In this document: piece by piece, positions 11,868-21,010 of the stretch
Layout of the letters: each line of letters opens with the position of its first letter
Numbering within the stretch: position 1 is the stretch's first letter
Assembly: GCA_963834305.1 (NCBI GenBank)
Contig: CAWIAX010000003.1
Span: 1,736,001 to 1,800,000 of the forward strand
Direction of reading: 5' to 3'
DNA from: JACCXG01 sp963834305
Lineage (GTDB): Bacteria; Acidobacteriota; Vicinamibacteria; Vicinamibacterales; 2-12-FULL-66-21
Length of the DNA: 64,000 nt
Notes under the pieces: generated by a model
Database searches by the model: none
The model's input: the letters and a program-made list of their open reading frames with translations, nothing else
Told to the model about the DNA's origin: nothing
Translations under genes and position numbers: made by a program

Positions 11868-14524
11868 GTGCGCCTGCCTCCCGGCGCGCAGCTCGGACGC
11901 TACGAGGTCGTGGCGCACATCGGCAGCGGCGGCATGGGGGAGGTCTACTGCGCGCGCGACACGCGCCTCGAGCGTCCGGTCGCGCTGAAGACGATCGCCA
12001 CCGCGTACGCCCCGGATCCCTCATCGCAGCCGCGCTTCGAGCGGGAGCGGCGGTTGATGGCCACCCTGGAACACCCGCACATCTGCCGCCTGCTGGACGC
12101 CGGCCGCGAGGCCGGCATCGACTACCTGGCCATGGAGCTGCTCGAGGGTGAATCGCTGGCCGCGCGTCTCAAGAGGGGCCCGCTTCCCGTGCCGGCGGCG
12201 ATCGGCTGCGCCATCGAGATAGCCGATGCCCTCGGCTACGCGCATCTCCACGGCGTCGTCCACCGCGACCTGAAGCCCGCCAACGTCTTCCTGACCCCGA
12301 CCGGCGCGCGGGTGCTGGACTTCGGGCTCGCGAAGCTGAGGCCGGCGGTCGCCGCCGCGTCTGGCGCCGCGGCGCTGGGCGACACGGTGCCGCTCGACGG
12401 CACCCAGGCGGGAACCGTTGTCGGCAGCGCGCAGTACATGGCGCCGGAGCGGCTCGAGGGCCAGGACGCCGACCATCGCGCCGACGTGTTCGGCTTCGGC
12501 CTGCTCCTCTACGAAATGCTCTCGGGGCGTCCGGCATTCGCGAGCCGATCGGCCGCCGGGCTGATCGCCGCGATCCTCTCGAGCGACCCGGCGCCCCTTG
12601 GCCTCGATCATCCGAAGGGGGCCGAACTCGAGTGGATCGTGCGGACGTGCCTGGCCAAGAAGCCAGACGAGCGCTGGCAGGCGATGAGCGACGTGCAAGC
12701 CGTGCTCAGGCGGCTGGCGGCGCACGACCCGGCGCCGCAGGCGGTCTCGCGCCCGCCGGTCCGGCGCTACCTGATGCCGGCGCTGGCCGGGGTGCTGCTG
12801 AGCGCCTGCGGCGCCGGGCTCGGCTGGCTGGTGACGGACCGGCTGGCCCGCCGCGAGGCGTCGACCGCGCTTGCCTTCGAGGTCCACCCGCCGCCAGGAG
12901 GGGCGTTCACCCCAACGGACGGATCACTGCGGACGGCGCAGCTCGCCCTGTCGCCCGATGGACAGGCGCTCACCTACGTGGCAACCGGAGCGGACCGGAT
13001 CTCCCGGCTCTGGGTGCGCCGGCTGTCGTCGGTGTCGCCGGAGCCGCTGGCCGGCACCGAGGACGCGACGTTCCCGTTCTGGTCGCCCGACGGACACATG
13101 CTGGGGTTCTTCTCGCGCGGATACCTGCGCACGATCGCCCTGGAGGGCGGACCGCCGCGCGAGATCGCCCCGGCCGAGGACGGTCGCGGCGGGACCTGGA
13201 ACGCGGCCGGAGAGATTCTCTATTCGCCGAACACGAGCGCCCCGATCATCGCTGGTCAGCGGTAGCGGCGGCGCGCCGCGCGCCGCGACCACCCTGAAGG
13301 CCCCTCGCGATTCCCATCGCTGGCCCCTGTTCCTGCAGGACGGCCGCCGTTTTCTCTTCTTCGCGCAGCGCCCCACGCAGGCCGGCACCGACGGCATCTA
13401 TCTCACGTCGCTGGACGGCGGGCCAGCACGCCTGATTGCCCGTACCGACGCGGGCGGCGCCTATCTGCCGCCCGATCGCCTGCTCTTCGTCGAGAGCGGG
13501 ATGCTGCTCGCGCTGCGCTTCGACCCGGACGCGGAGTCGACGAGCGAAGGTCCGGAGGTGATCGCGGAGAATGTGGGTACGTCGAGCAATTTCTACGCAG
13601 CCGTTTCAGCGTCGTCCGACGGCACGATCGCCTTCGCGAGCAGCGCCATGACCTCCGATCTGGTCTGGTTCGACCGCGCCGGCAACGAACGGCAGACGCT
13701 CGCCGCCACGGGCGGGTACGTGGACTTCCGGCTGTCGCCGCAGGGCCAGGCGGTGGCGATCGCCGAAATCGAGCGGAAGAGCAACCGGTCGGACATCTTC
13801 GTCCTGGACCTCACCCGCCCCGGCCTCAGGAGACGCATCACCTCCTCGCGGTTCACGGATGCATCTCCGGTCTGGTCTCCGGATGGCGACCGCCTCGTCT
13901 TCCGCTCGAGTCGCGATGGCGTGCACGACCTCTACGAAGCGCCGCTGGCGGCCGGTGCCGAGCGGTTGCTGCTCACGTCCGGCGACGCGAAGTACCCGAC
14001 GAGCTGGGCCAGGGGCGTAGCACGCATCGCCTTTCATGCCCACCAGGATGCGACGAACTGGGACGTGTGGGTCGCCGAGGCGCGCCCGGGCGGCACGGCG
14101 GAGCGGCTGCTGGATTCGGCCGCCAACGAAATGCAGGCCCAGTTTTCACCGGACGGCAAGTGGGTGGCCTTCACGTCGGACGTCTCCGGATCGCCCCAGA
14201 TCTACATCAGGAGCTGGGAGCCGTCCGGCCTGGCGGAGCCGATCTCGGCAAGCGGCGGATCAGATCCGCGCTGGCGCGCCGACGGCCGGGAGCTGTTCTA
14301 CGTGGCCACGAGCGGCCAGCTCATGGCCGTGTCGCTCGAGTACCGGAACCAGCGCGTCGTGCCGTCGGCGGTCACGGCCCTGTTCTCGCATCGGAGCCCG
14401 CCCGATCATCCAGCCTTACATCAGCAGCTACGACGTCGCCGCCGACGGTCAGCGATTCCTGGTGCGCGTGCCGCGCCAGGATGCCGGTTCGACGCCGATT
14501 ACCGTCATGGTCCAGGCGCGATAG
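11868..14524 (+). CDS. Ser/Thr protein kinase with TolB-like propeller (two frameshifts)
   Basis: A membrane-anchored kinase of about 880 residues. The kinase domain has the Gly loop IGSGGMGEVY (from residue 18), catalytic HRDLKPAN at 132 and DFG in LDFGLAKL; a single membrane span lies at about 301-326; the periplasmic part is a TolB/WD40-like propeller of WSPDG repeats. I chose the GTG at 11868, with GGCGGAGAA just upstream and only one base after the activator stop. Frames change at about 13253 and about 14400; removing one base at each gives a continuous propeller. It likely senses an external signal and phosphorylates the FHA activator. The last 20 bases overlap the opposite-strand SnoaL gene. 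Confidence 0.88.
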
Positions 14525-14954
14525 CGGCGATCAGGCCGGCAGCGGCGGGTCCTGCACCCAGCCCGAGCTGCTGATACATCGACAGGAAGTCGAAGTTGTT
14601 CCACCCCTCGACGATCTGCCCGTCGCGCACCCGGGCGATCGTCACCCCCGTGAAGGTGACCGGCTTGTTCGTGGCGGGCGCGCCGAGCCCGTCGCCAACA
14701 TGGCGCGCCACGACGTGGCAATGCGCCGCAACGCGATCCCCTTCGGTCACGGTCTGCGTGACGGCGATCTCCAGATCCCCGAGCGCGGCCCGCATCGCCC
14801 GGAAGTACGGCTTGAACCCGGCCGGGCCCCGCATGGTGTCCGCCGACAGTCCATGCACGACGGCATCTGCCGCCATCAGCCGGTCGATGGCGGCCTCGTT
14901 CCCTTCGTCCCACACTTCCCGGAACCACGCACGGACAATGGCATCTGGCGACAT
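14505..14954 (-). CDS. SnoaL-like / ester cyclase family protein
   Basis: A 149-residue protein of the NTF2-like fold. The N-terminal helix pattern FREVWDEGNEAAIDRLMAADAVVHG and the C-terminal strand TIARVRDGQIVEGWNNFDFLSMYQQLG are characteristic of the SnoaL/ester cyclase group. Such proteins are small cytoplasmic enzymes or binding proteins for hydrophobic or polyketide-like substrates; no substrate can be inferred here. An AGGAG-like site lies before the ATG at 14954. The 3' end overlaps the kinase 3' end by 20 bases. Confidence 0.75.
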   Translation of the reverse strand: MSPDAIVRAWFREVWDEGNEAAIDRLMAADAVVHGLSADTMRGPAGFKPYFRAMRAALGDLEIAVTQTVTEGDRVAAHCHVVARHVGDGLGAPATNKPVTFTGVTIARVRDGQIVEGWNNFDFLSMYQQLGLGAGPAAAGLIAAIAPGP

Positions 14955-15116
14955 GTCAGCTCCTTTCGCGGGCGCCTATTCAACCACGGGCAGCTCATCG
15001 CCAGCCACAGCTTTTTCACACTGCGGGCGCCAGCCGGCGTGCGACACTCCGAATCGACGCCGCAGGTGCGGCAGGCCCGGCTCCATCAGGAGCGGCACAC
15101 ACGACGGGAGTGGCGC

Positions 15117-15914
15117 ATGCAAGACGACGACGGCATGGTGGGGCGGCTGCTGACGCGCCGCGAGCTCGTAGCGTTGTTCGGCCTGTCGGGTGCGGCGTCG
15201 GTGGTGCATCCGCTCTTCGCGCAAACCCCCAGCGCCACGCCCGTGGCTCTGGCCCCCGGGTGCATCGTCCAGCCGCAGCAGACCGAGGGCCCCTACTTCG
15301 TGGAGGAGCAACTCAATCGGCCGGACATCCGCACCGATCCGGGAACGGGGGCGGCGAAGCCCGGCGCCCCGCTCGACCTGGCGTTCCGCGTCTCCGAGGT
15401 CGCTGCGGACGGCACGTGCCGGCCGCTGGCGGGGGCGCAGGTGGATGTCTGGCACTGCGATGCCGCCGGCGTCTATTCGGACGTGCGGGACAACAGCTTC
15501 AACACCGTCGGCCAGAAGTTCCTGCGCGGTCATCAGGTCACCGACGCGGCGGGCGCCGTGCGGTTCGTCACCATCTATCCCGGCTGGTATCCGGGCCGGG
15601 CCGTCCATATTCACTTCAAGGTGCGGACGAACCCCGGCGGAACGGGCGGTTACGAGTTCACGTCCCAGCTCTACTTCGACGAGGCGCTGACGGACCGCGT
15701 CCACGCCGAGGCGCCGTACGCCGCCCACCAGGGCACCCGGATGCGGAACGACAACGACGGGATCTACCGGCGGGGCGGCCGCGAGCTGATGCTGGCCGTG
15801 GCAGCCCCCGGGGGGCGCCATGCCGCCACGTTCAGCCTCGGCATGCGGCCGGGCGATCCGCCGGTCGAGGATGGCTTCGGACGGGGGAGGGGGCGTGGAC
15901 GAGGGCGCGGGTAG
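15117..15914 (+). CDS. Exported intradiol ring-cleavage dioxygenase-like protein
   Basis: A 265-residue protein related to the beta-sandwich of protocatechuate/catechol dioxygenases. A Tat-like signal (LLTRRELVALFGLSGAA) leads into TEGPYFVEEQLNR (Tyr near residue 60), DVWHCDAAGVYS, FVTIYPGWYPGRAVHIHFKV and TSQLYFDEA. The Tyr and the HIHF histidines match the non-haem iron(III) ligand positions. The ATG at 15117 has GGGAG six bases upstream. The C terminus is an oddity, a pure Gly-Arg dipeptide tail. Exported relatives are common in soil bacteria but their aromatic substrates are mostly unproven, so the reaction is inferred from family alone. Confidence 0.82.
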   Translation: MQDDDGMVGRLLTRRELVALFGLSGAASVVHPLFAQTPSATPVALAPGCIVQPQQTEGPYFVEEQLNRPDIRTDPGTGAAKPGAPLDLAFRVSEVAADGTCRPLAGAQVDVWHCDAAGVYSDVRDNSFNTVGQKFLRGHQVTDAAGAVRFVTIYPGWYPGRAVHIHFKVRTNPGGTGGYEFTSQLYFDEALTDRVHAEAPYAAHQGTRMRNDNDGIYRRGGRELMLAVAAPGGRHAATFSLGMRPGDPPVEDGFGRGRGRGRGRG

Positions 15915-15928
15915 CCGGCAAAGCTGTG

Positions 15929-15951
15929 TAACTGCCGTGTTCTGTGGCAGT
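15929..15951 (+). terminator. Hairpin after the dioxygenase gene
   Basis: A perfect seven-base stem, AACTGCC at 15929-15935 and GGCAGTT at 15945-15951, stands 14 bases after the dioxygenase stop. There is no T tract, so it may be a weak or factor-assisted terminator, or an operator for the following VTC operon. Confidence 0.35.
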
Positions 15952-16035
15952 TCTGTGGCAGCCGGGTGAAAACTTGGCGTTCGCGTAACTTCCGTGTATC
16001 AGGCGCTCCCTGCGCACCGTATAAAACTGTCAGCC

Positions 16036-16776
16036 ATGGTACACAGCAGGGAAACGCGGGCCGCTGCCGCCGAAATCAAGTTCCTCATCGACCCGGCCGT
16101 CGCGCCGGCCGTCCGCGCCTGGGCGCGGGCGAACCTGCAGCCGGATCCGCACGGCTCGGGGCCGTTCCAGGACGAGTACGAGACCGCCAGCCTCTACTAC
16201 GACACCCCGGCTCTGGACGTGTTCAATCGCCGCCAGTCCTACGGCCGGGCGAAGTACCGGGTCCGGCGCTACGGCAGCGCCGACACGGTGTTCCTGGAGC
16301 GCAAGCTGCGGAAGCCCGGCCTGCTCATCAAGCGCCGCACGGTCGAGTCGCTGTCGGCGCTGCCGCGCCTGGAATCGAACGGCCACGACGCCGGCTGGGC
16401 CGGCGACTGGTTTCACCGCCGGCTGATCGTCCGCCGCCTCCGGCCCGTCAGCCAGGTGGTCTATCACCGGATCGCGCGGCAGATCGACTGCCCCGAGGGA
16501 ACGGCGCGGCTGACGCTCGACAGCCACCTGCACGCGATGCTGCTGGACGAGTCACGCTTCAGCGTGGACCAGGGCGTGCCCTTCCTCGACGATCGACTGG
16601 TGCTCGAGCTGAAGTACCGCGAGCGGCTGCCCGCCATCTTCCGGCGGCTGGTGGAGGAGTTCGCGCTCCGGACCGAGACGGCATCGAAATACCGGCTGGG
16701 GATGGCCGCCCTCGGGCACGTCGCCGCGAGCAGCGGCCCGGCGCTCGCGTCGGGCCCCAGCGTCGTCCATGCCTGA
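16036..16776 (+). CDS. VTC-domain polyphosphate polymerase
   Basis: A 246-residue cytoplasmic protein of the VTC fold, a triphosphate tunnel metalloenzyme that in yeast Vtc4 makes polyphosphate from ATP. The tunnel residues are visible as EIKFLID at the N terminus, the basic strands AKYRVRRYG, FLERKLRKPG and LIKRRTV, the acidic strand VLELKYRERLP and a final SKYRLGM. No membrane segment is present, so it would need a partner; the next gene, overlapping it by eight bases, is a membrane protein. The ATG at 16036 is taken as start; TATAAA at 16020-16025 lies too close to it to act as an ordinary -10 unless the mRNA is leaderless or starts elsewhere. Confidence 0.85.
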   Translation: MVHSRETRAAAAEIKFLIDPAVAPAVRAWARANLQPDPHGSGPFQDEYETASLYYDTPALDVFNRRQSYGRAKYRVRRYGSADTVFLERKLRKPGLLIKRRTVESLSALPRLESNGHDAGWAGDWFHRRLIVRRLRPVSQVVYHRIARQIDCPEGTARLTLDSHLHAMLLDESRFSVDQGVPFLDDRLVLELKYRERLPAIFRRLVEEFALRTETASKYRLGMAALGHVAASSGPALASGPSVVHA

Positions 16777-17452
16777 GTTCCTGTCGCGCGTCGTCGAGCC
16801 GCTGCCCGACGCGGGTGTCACCGTGCTGCTGCGGCTGGTGATCGCCATGCTGCTTGGCGGGCTGGTCACGCTCATTTACCGGTTCACCCGGGCGGCTGAC
16901 GAGACGGCGCCGTCGTTCACCGTGACCCTGGTGCTGCTGTCGATCCTGATCGCCATGGTGACGCAGGTGATCGGCGACAACGTCGCCCGGGCGTTCAGCC
17001 TGGTCGGGGCGCTGTCCATCGTGCGGTTCCGCACGGTGGTGCGCGACACGCAGGACACGGCCTACGTGATCTTCGCGGTGGCCGTCGGCATGGCGGTGGG
17101 CGCCGGGCATACGGTGCTCGGCATCAGCGGGATCGCGGTCGTGGCCTGCGCGGCGTTCCTCATGCGCCGCGGCGCCGTGGCGTCTGTCGAGCGCCACGTC
17201 TCGTACGTGCTCGAGATTCGGCTGGGGCTCGGCCACGAGGCGGGGGCGGTGCTCGGGCCGACGTTCGACGCGCACCTGGTCGCGCGGCACCTGATCTCGA
17301 TCGCCACCGCCAAGCAGGGCATGGCGCTCGAGCTCACCTACCGCGCGGCGCTGCGCAGCGAGGACGGGGCCGGCGAGCTCGTGAAATCCTTGAACCGCCT
17401 GGATGGTGTGCAGGGTGTGTCGCTGCGCCGGATGGACGCGCAGGAAGAATGA
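16769..17452 (+). CDS. DUF4956 membrane protein
   Basis: A 227-residue inner-membrane protein with about four hydrophobic segments in the first 140 residues (LLRLVIAMLLGGLVTLIY; VTLVLLSILIAMVTQVIG; YVIFAVAVGMAVGAG; VLGISGIAVVACAAFL) and a soluble C-terminal domain. The loop SLVGALSIVRFRTVVRDTQDTAYVI is the DUF4956 hallmark. It starts inside the VTC gene and its stop overlaps the next ATG, so all three are translated as a unit. The likely role is a membrane anchor or channel for the VTC enzyme product; this is inferred from context. Confidence 0.82.
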   Translation: MPEFLSRVVEPLPDAGVTVLLRLVIAMLLGGLVTLIYRFTRAADETAPSFTVTLVLLSILIAMVTQVIGDNVARAFSLVGALSIVRFRTVVRDTQDTAYVIFAVAVGMAVGAGHTVLGISGIAVVACAAFLMRRGAVASVERHVSYVLEIRLGLGHEAGAVLGPTFDAHLVARHLISIATAKQGMALELTYRAALRSEDGAGELVKSLNRLDGVQGVSLRRMDAQEE

Positions 17453-19179
17453 GACAGGGAGACGACAGGTCGATGTTGCAACAGCATTCGTCTGGTGGCA
17501 CGGTCCGCGATCGGGTGACGACGGTTCAGTGCGCGCTGCTCGCCGTGGCCTTGGGGCTCGGCATCGCGGGGGCCGCGGGGCTGGCGATGTCCGGACCCGT
17601 GGGCGCCCAGGGACCTGGCGGGATGCCCGGCGGGCAGGGCGGGCCAGCCGGACCGGGTGGGCCCGGCGGACGCGGGTTCATGGCGGGCGAGCAGAAGGTC
17701 CTGGCCCAGTTCGACGGCAACAAGGACGATTGGCTGGACGCCGCCGAGCGCAAGGCCGCCCGCGAATGGCTGGCCGCCAACGCGTCCGGACGCCGCGGCT
17801 TCGGCGGGCGCGGCGGACGCGGGCTGGAGCCGGGCACGCCAGGCCGCGCGCTCGCGCCGGCCGACGTCAAGGCCTACGCCACCGAGCCGCTCTACGACCT
17901 CAAGACGCTGCGCACGATCTTCCTCCGCTTCGAGCACGACGACTGGGAGAACGAGCTGGCCGCGTTCAACAACACGGACGTCGAAGTTCCCGCGACGGTG
18001 GTCGTTGACGGCACCACCTACAAGGACGTCGGCGTTCACTTCCGCGGCGCCTCGTCGTTCATGATGGTGCCGGCGGGATCCAAGCGGTCGCTCAACCTGT
18101 CGTTCGACTTCGGCGACAAGAAGCAGCGGCTGCACGGCTACCGCACGGTGAACCTGCTGAACGCCAACAGCGATCCGACCTTCGTGCGGACGGTGCTGTA
18201 TTCCGAGATCGCACAGGCCTACCTGCCCGCGCCACGCACCAACTTCGTGCGGGTGGTCATCAACGGCGAAAGCTGGGGGATCTACGTGAACACCCAGCAA
18301 TACAACGCGGACTTCCTGCGCGACCACTACAAGACGGAGAAGGGCGCCCGCTGGAAGGTGCCCGGCAGCCCGGGCGGCCGGGGCGGCATGGAGTATCTCG
18401 GCGAAGACGCGTCGGTCTACAAGCGGACCTACGAGATCAAGACCAAGGACGACCCGAAGGCGTGGGCCGACATGATCCGGATGTTCCGGGTGCTCAACGA
18501 AACGCCGCCGGAGCGGCTCGAAGCGGCGCTGGCGCCGCTGCTCGACCTGGACGGCGTGCTGAAGTTCCTGGCGATCGAGATGGCGCTCGTGAACACCGAC
18601 GGCTACTGGACGCGCGCCAGCGACTACAGCATCTACCAGGACCCCGCCGGCAAGTTCCACGTGCTGCCGCACGACATGAACGAGGCGCTGCTGTCGGAGG
18701 GTGGGCGCGGCCGCGGGCCGGGCGGACCGGGCGGACCGCCGCCGGAGTTCGCGGGCGGGGTTCCCCCCGACGGGGGCCCTGGCGGGCCGCCGGCGGGCGG
18801 CGACCGCCTGGTGATGCGCTTTCCCGGCGGTGGCCGCGGGGGCGGCGCGCGGCCCTCGCCGGAACTGGACCCGCTCACGGGTCTCGACGACCCGACGAAG
18901 CCGCTCCGCTCCAAGCTGCTGGCGGTGCCGGCCCTGCGGGCGCGTTACCTCGCGCACGTCCGCGACATCGCCGAGCGATGGCTCGATTGGACCACCCTCG
19001 AGCCAAAGCTCAAGGCGCACCAGAGCCTGATCGCCGAGGACGTCAAGGCGGACACGCGGAAACTGTACAGCTACGAGGCCTTCCAGACCGGCCTGGACGG
19101 TCCGGCGAACAGTCTCAAGAGCTACGTCCAGAGCCGGCGGGCGTTTCTGCTCAGCGCGACGGAGCCGGCGAAGCGGTGA
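17449..19179 (+). CDS. Secreted CotH-family kinase with EF-hand
   Basis: A 576-residue exported protein. After a signal-like hydrophobic segment and a Gly/Pro-rich linker lies a textbook EF-hand loop, DGNKDDWLDAAE (about residues 89-100). The CotH domain follows: a Lys-bearing strand SKRSLNLSFDF, NGESWGIYVNTQQY (about 272) and PHDMNEALL with the metal-binding Asp at about 409. A second Gly/Pro-rich insert sits at about 425-465. CotH proteins are atypical kinases that phosphorylate secreted proteins in spore formers; here the target is unknown. The ATG at 17449 overlaps the DUF4956 stop; an ATG at 17473 is an alternative. Confidence 0.85.
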   Translation: MRQGDDRSMLQQHSSGGTVRDRVTTVQCALLAVALGLGIAGAAGLAMSGPVGAQGPGGMPGGQGGPAGPGGPGGRGFMAGEQKVLAQFDGNKDDWLDAAERKAAREWLAANASGRRGFGGRGGRGLEPGTPGRALAPADVKAYATEPLYDLKTLRTIFLRFEHDDWENELAAFNNTDVEVPATVVVDGTTYKDVGVHFRGASSFMMVPAGSKRSLNLSFDFGDKKQRLHGYRTVNLLNANSDPTFVRTVLYSEIAQAYLPAPRTNFVRVVINGESWGIYVNTQQYNADFLRDHYKTEKGARWKVPGSPGGRGGMEYLGEDASVYKRTYEIKTKDDPKAWADMIRMFRVLNETPPERLEAALAPLLDLDGVLKFLAIEMALVNTDGYWTRASDYSIYQDPAGKFHVLPHDMNEALLSEGGRGRGPGGPGGPPPEFAGGVPPDGGPGGPPAGGDRLVMRFPGGGRGGGARPSPELDPLTGLDDPTKPLRSKLLAVPALRARYLAHVRDIAERWLDWTTLEPKLKAHQSLIAEDVKADTRKLYSYEAFQTGLDGPANSLKSYVQSRRAFLLSATEPAKR

Positions 19180-19231
19180 GCATCCTGGCGGATGGCGGCA
19201 GGCTCGGGCAGGTGGCAGAAGAGGAGCAGTC

Positions 19232-19420
19232 ATGAATCAGGCATCCCACCGGACGCCCGTATGGGTGGCGGCAATCCAGGCGGTGGTGGTCGGGATCGCG
19301 GCGGGACTGATGCTGAACGCGCTGGTCTCGACGCTCGTGCTCCGCGGCGAATCCCTCGACCCCGTGCAGCCGCCGCCGGCAACGTGCAAGGAACGGAAGC
19401 CGGCCAAAGACCTAGGCTGA
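19232..19420 (+). CDS. Small single-span membrane protein
   Basis: A 62-residue protein with one strong hydrophobic segment, VWVAAIQAVVVGIAAGLMLN, and a short polar Pro-rich tail. GAGGAG lies five bases before the ATG, a good ribosome site, and it follows the CotH gene by 52 bases in the same direction, so it is probably the last member of the VTC operon. I recognise no family. Its last nine bases overlap the end of ilvA on the other strand. Confidence 0.6.
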   Translation: MNQASHRTPVWVAAIQAVVVGIAAGLMLNALVSTLVLRGESLDPVQPPPATCKERKPAKDLG

Positions 19421-20944
19421 TCCGTTGCGCGGCTGGCCGAGGAACATCTCGTAGGCGGCGTTCTCCGCCTCCCGGCGGTAGGGATAGCCGAGCCCCTCGA
19501 GAAATCCTTCGAAGGCGCCCGTGTCCTCGTCCGGCACCTCGAAGCCGGCCAGGACACGGCCGAAGTCGGCGCCGTGGTTGCGGTAGTGGAACAGGCTGAT
19601 GTTCCAGCGGCCGCCGAGCTTGTCCAGGAAGTCCATCAGCGCACCCGGCCGCTCCGGGAACTCGAAGCGGTAGACGCGCTCGTGGTGCACCGCGCCGCTC
19701 CGCCCCCCGACCATGTGCCGCACGTGCAGTTTCGCCAGCTCGTTGTCGGTGAGGTTGAGCGTGGGATATCCCCGCGTGGTCAGCGCCGACGCGAGCTCGA
19801 CGGCGTCCTGCTTCGAGCGTGTCGCGATGCCGACGAAGATGTGCGCCTCGGCGCGGCCGCTCAGCCGGTAGTTGAACTCGGTGACGACGCGCCGCCCGAT
19901 GGTGGCGCAGAACTCCCGGAAGGCCCCGGCGCGCTCCGGGATGGTGACGCCGAACAGCGCCTCGCGCGCCTCCCCGAGCTCCGCCCGCTCGGCCACGAAC
20001 CGGAGCCGGTCGAAGTTCATGTTGGCGCCGCTCAGCACGGCCGCCAGCCGGGCGTTGGTCGTGCCGGTGCGCTCGACCCAGGCGCGCAGCCCGGCGACCG
20101 CGAGCGCACCAGCCGGCTCCATCACCGACCGCGTGTCGTCGAAGATGTCCTTGATGGCGGCGCAGATCTCGTCGTTCGACACCCGCACGATCTCGCGGAC
20201 CGTGGCCTGGACGATGGGGAAGGTGAGCGCCCCGACTTCCTGCACGGCCACGCCGTCGGCGAAGATCCCGACCCGGTCGAGCGTGACCCGCCGACCGGCC
20301 GCGAGCGACTGGTACATGGCGTCGGCCTCGTAGGGCTCGACGCCGATCACCTCGATCGACGGGCGCACCGCCTTGACGTAGCCGGCAATTCCCGCAATCA
20401 GCCCGCCGCCGCCGACCGGGACGAAGATGGCGTCGAGGTTGCCCAGCTTGTGCCGCAGCATCTCGTGGCCGACGGTGCCCTGCCCGGCAATCACCAGCTC
20501 GTCGTCGAACGGGTGCACGAAGGTGCGGCCGGTCGAGACGACGAGGTCGTCGCAGTGGCGCTTGGCGTCGCCGTAGGTGTCGCCGTGCAGCACCACCTCG
20601 GCGCCGAGCTCGTGGACCGCCTCGATCTTGATCGCCGGCGTGGTCTTCGGCATCACGATGGAGGCGTTGAGCCCGAGGTGGCGCGCCGAGAAGGCGACCC
20701 CCTGGGCGTGGTTGCCGGCGCTGGCGGCGATGACGCCGCGGCTGCGCTCCGCCTCGGTCATGTGCGCGATCCGGTTGTACGCCCCGCGCAGCTTGTAGCT
20801 GAACACCGGCTGCAGGTCCTCGCGCTTGAGCAGGATCTGGTTGCGCAGGCGCCTCGACAGGCGGTGCGCCGGGTCGAGCGGCGTCTCGATCGCGACGTCG
20901 TAGACGCGGCTGTTGAGGATCAGGCGGAGGAGATCGGGGTGCAA
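19412..20944 (-). CDS. ilvA: Threonine dehydratase (biosynthetic)
   Basis: PLP enzyme that deaminates L-threonine to 2-oxobutyrate, the committed step to isoleucine. The 510 residues match the full-length biosynthetic form (E. coli 514). The PLP lysine is in VFSYKLRGAYNR, and the Gly-rich phosphate loop is VGGGGLIAGIAGY. Two C-terminal ACT-like repeats (from about residue 330) give allosteric control, typically by isoleucine. The best start is a TTG at 20944 that falls directly against a heptamer repeat array, with no obvious Shine-Dalgarno site, so translation may depend on the upstream thrA ribosome. It is the last gene of the thr operon and provides the link to the ilv operon. Confidence 0.93.
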   Translation of the reverse strand: MHPDLLRLILNSRVYDVAIETPLDPAHRLSRRLRNQILLKREDLQPVFSYKLRGAYNRIAHMTEAERSRGVIAASAGNHAQGVAFSARHLGLNASIVMPKTTPAIKIEAVHELGAEVVLHGDTYGDAKRHCDDLVVSTGRTFVHPFDDELVIAGQGTVGHEMLRHKLGNLDAIFVPVGGGGLIAGIAGYVKAVRPSIEVIGVEPYEADAMYQSLAAGRRVTLDRVGIFADGVAVQEVGALTFPIVQATVREIVRVSNDEICAAIKDIFDDTRSVMEPAGALAVAGLRAWVERTGTTNARLAAVLSGANMNFDRLRFVAERAELGEAREALFGVTIPERAGAFREFCATIGRRVVTEFNYRLSGRAEAHIFVGIATRSKQDAVELASALTTRGYPTLNLTDNELAKLHVRHMVGGRSGAVHHERVYRFEFPERPGALMDFLDKLGGRWNISLFHYRNHGADFGRVLAGFEVPDEDTGAFEGFLEGLGYPYRREAENAAYEMFLGQPRNGSA

Positions 20945-20948
20945 GGGG

Positions 20949-21010
20949 GTTCAGGGTGCAGGGTGCAAGGTTCAGGGTTCTCGTTCAGGGTTCAGGGTTC
21001 AGGGTTCAGC
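20949..21010. repeat. Heptamer repeat array between thrA and ilvA
   Basis: About nine copies of a seven-base word fill the gap: GTTCAGG is dominant, with variants GTGCAGG, GTGCAAG, a six-base GTTCTC and a final GTTCAGC. The array begins at the thrA stop codon, which is itself inside the last copy (TCA at 21006-21008), and reaches to within a few bases of the ilvA start codon. In the mRNA it reads CCTGAAC. It looks like slippage-prone tandem DNA and may affect coupling of the two genes. Confidence 0.85.

Noticed and set aside
20949..21010. CRISPR array or telomere-like end
   Set aside because: The units are only seven bases with no spacers, and the array sits inside an operon, so neither explanation applies.
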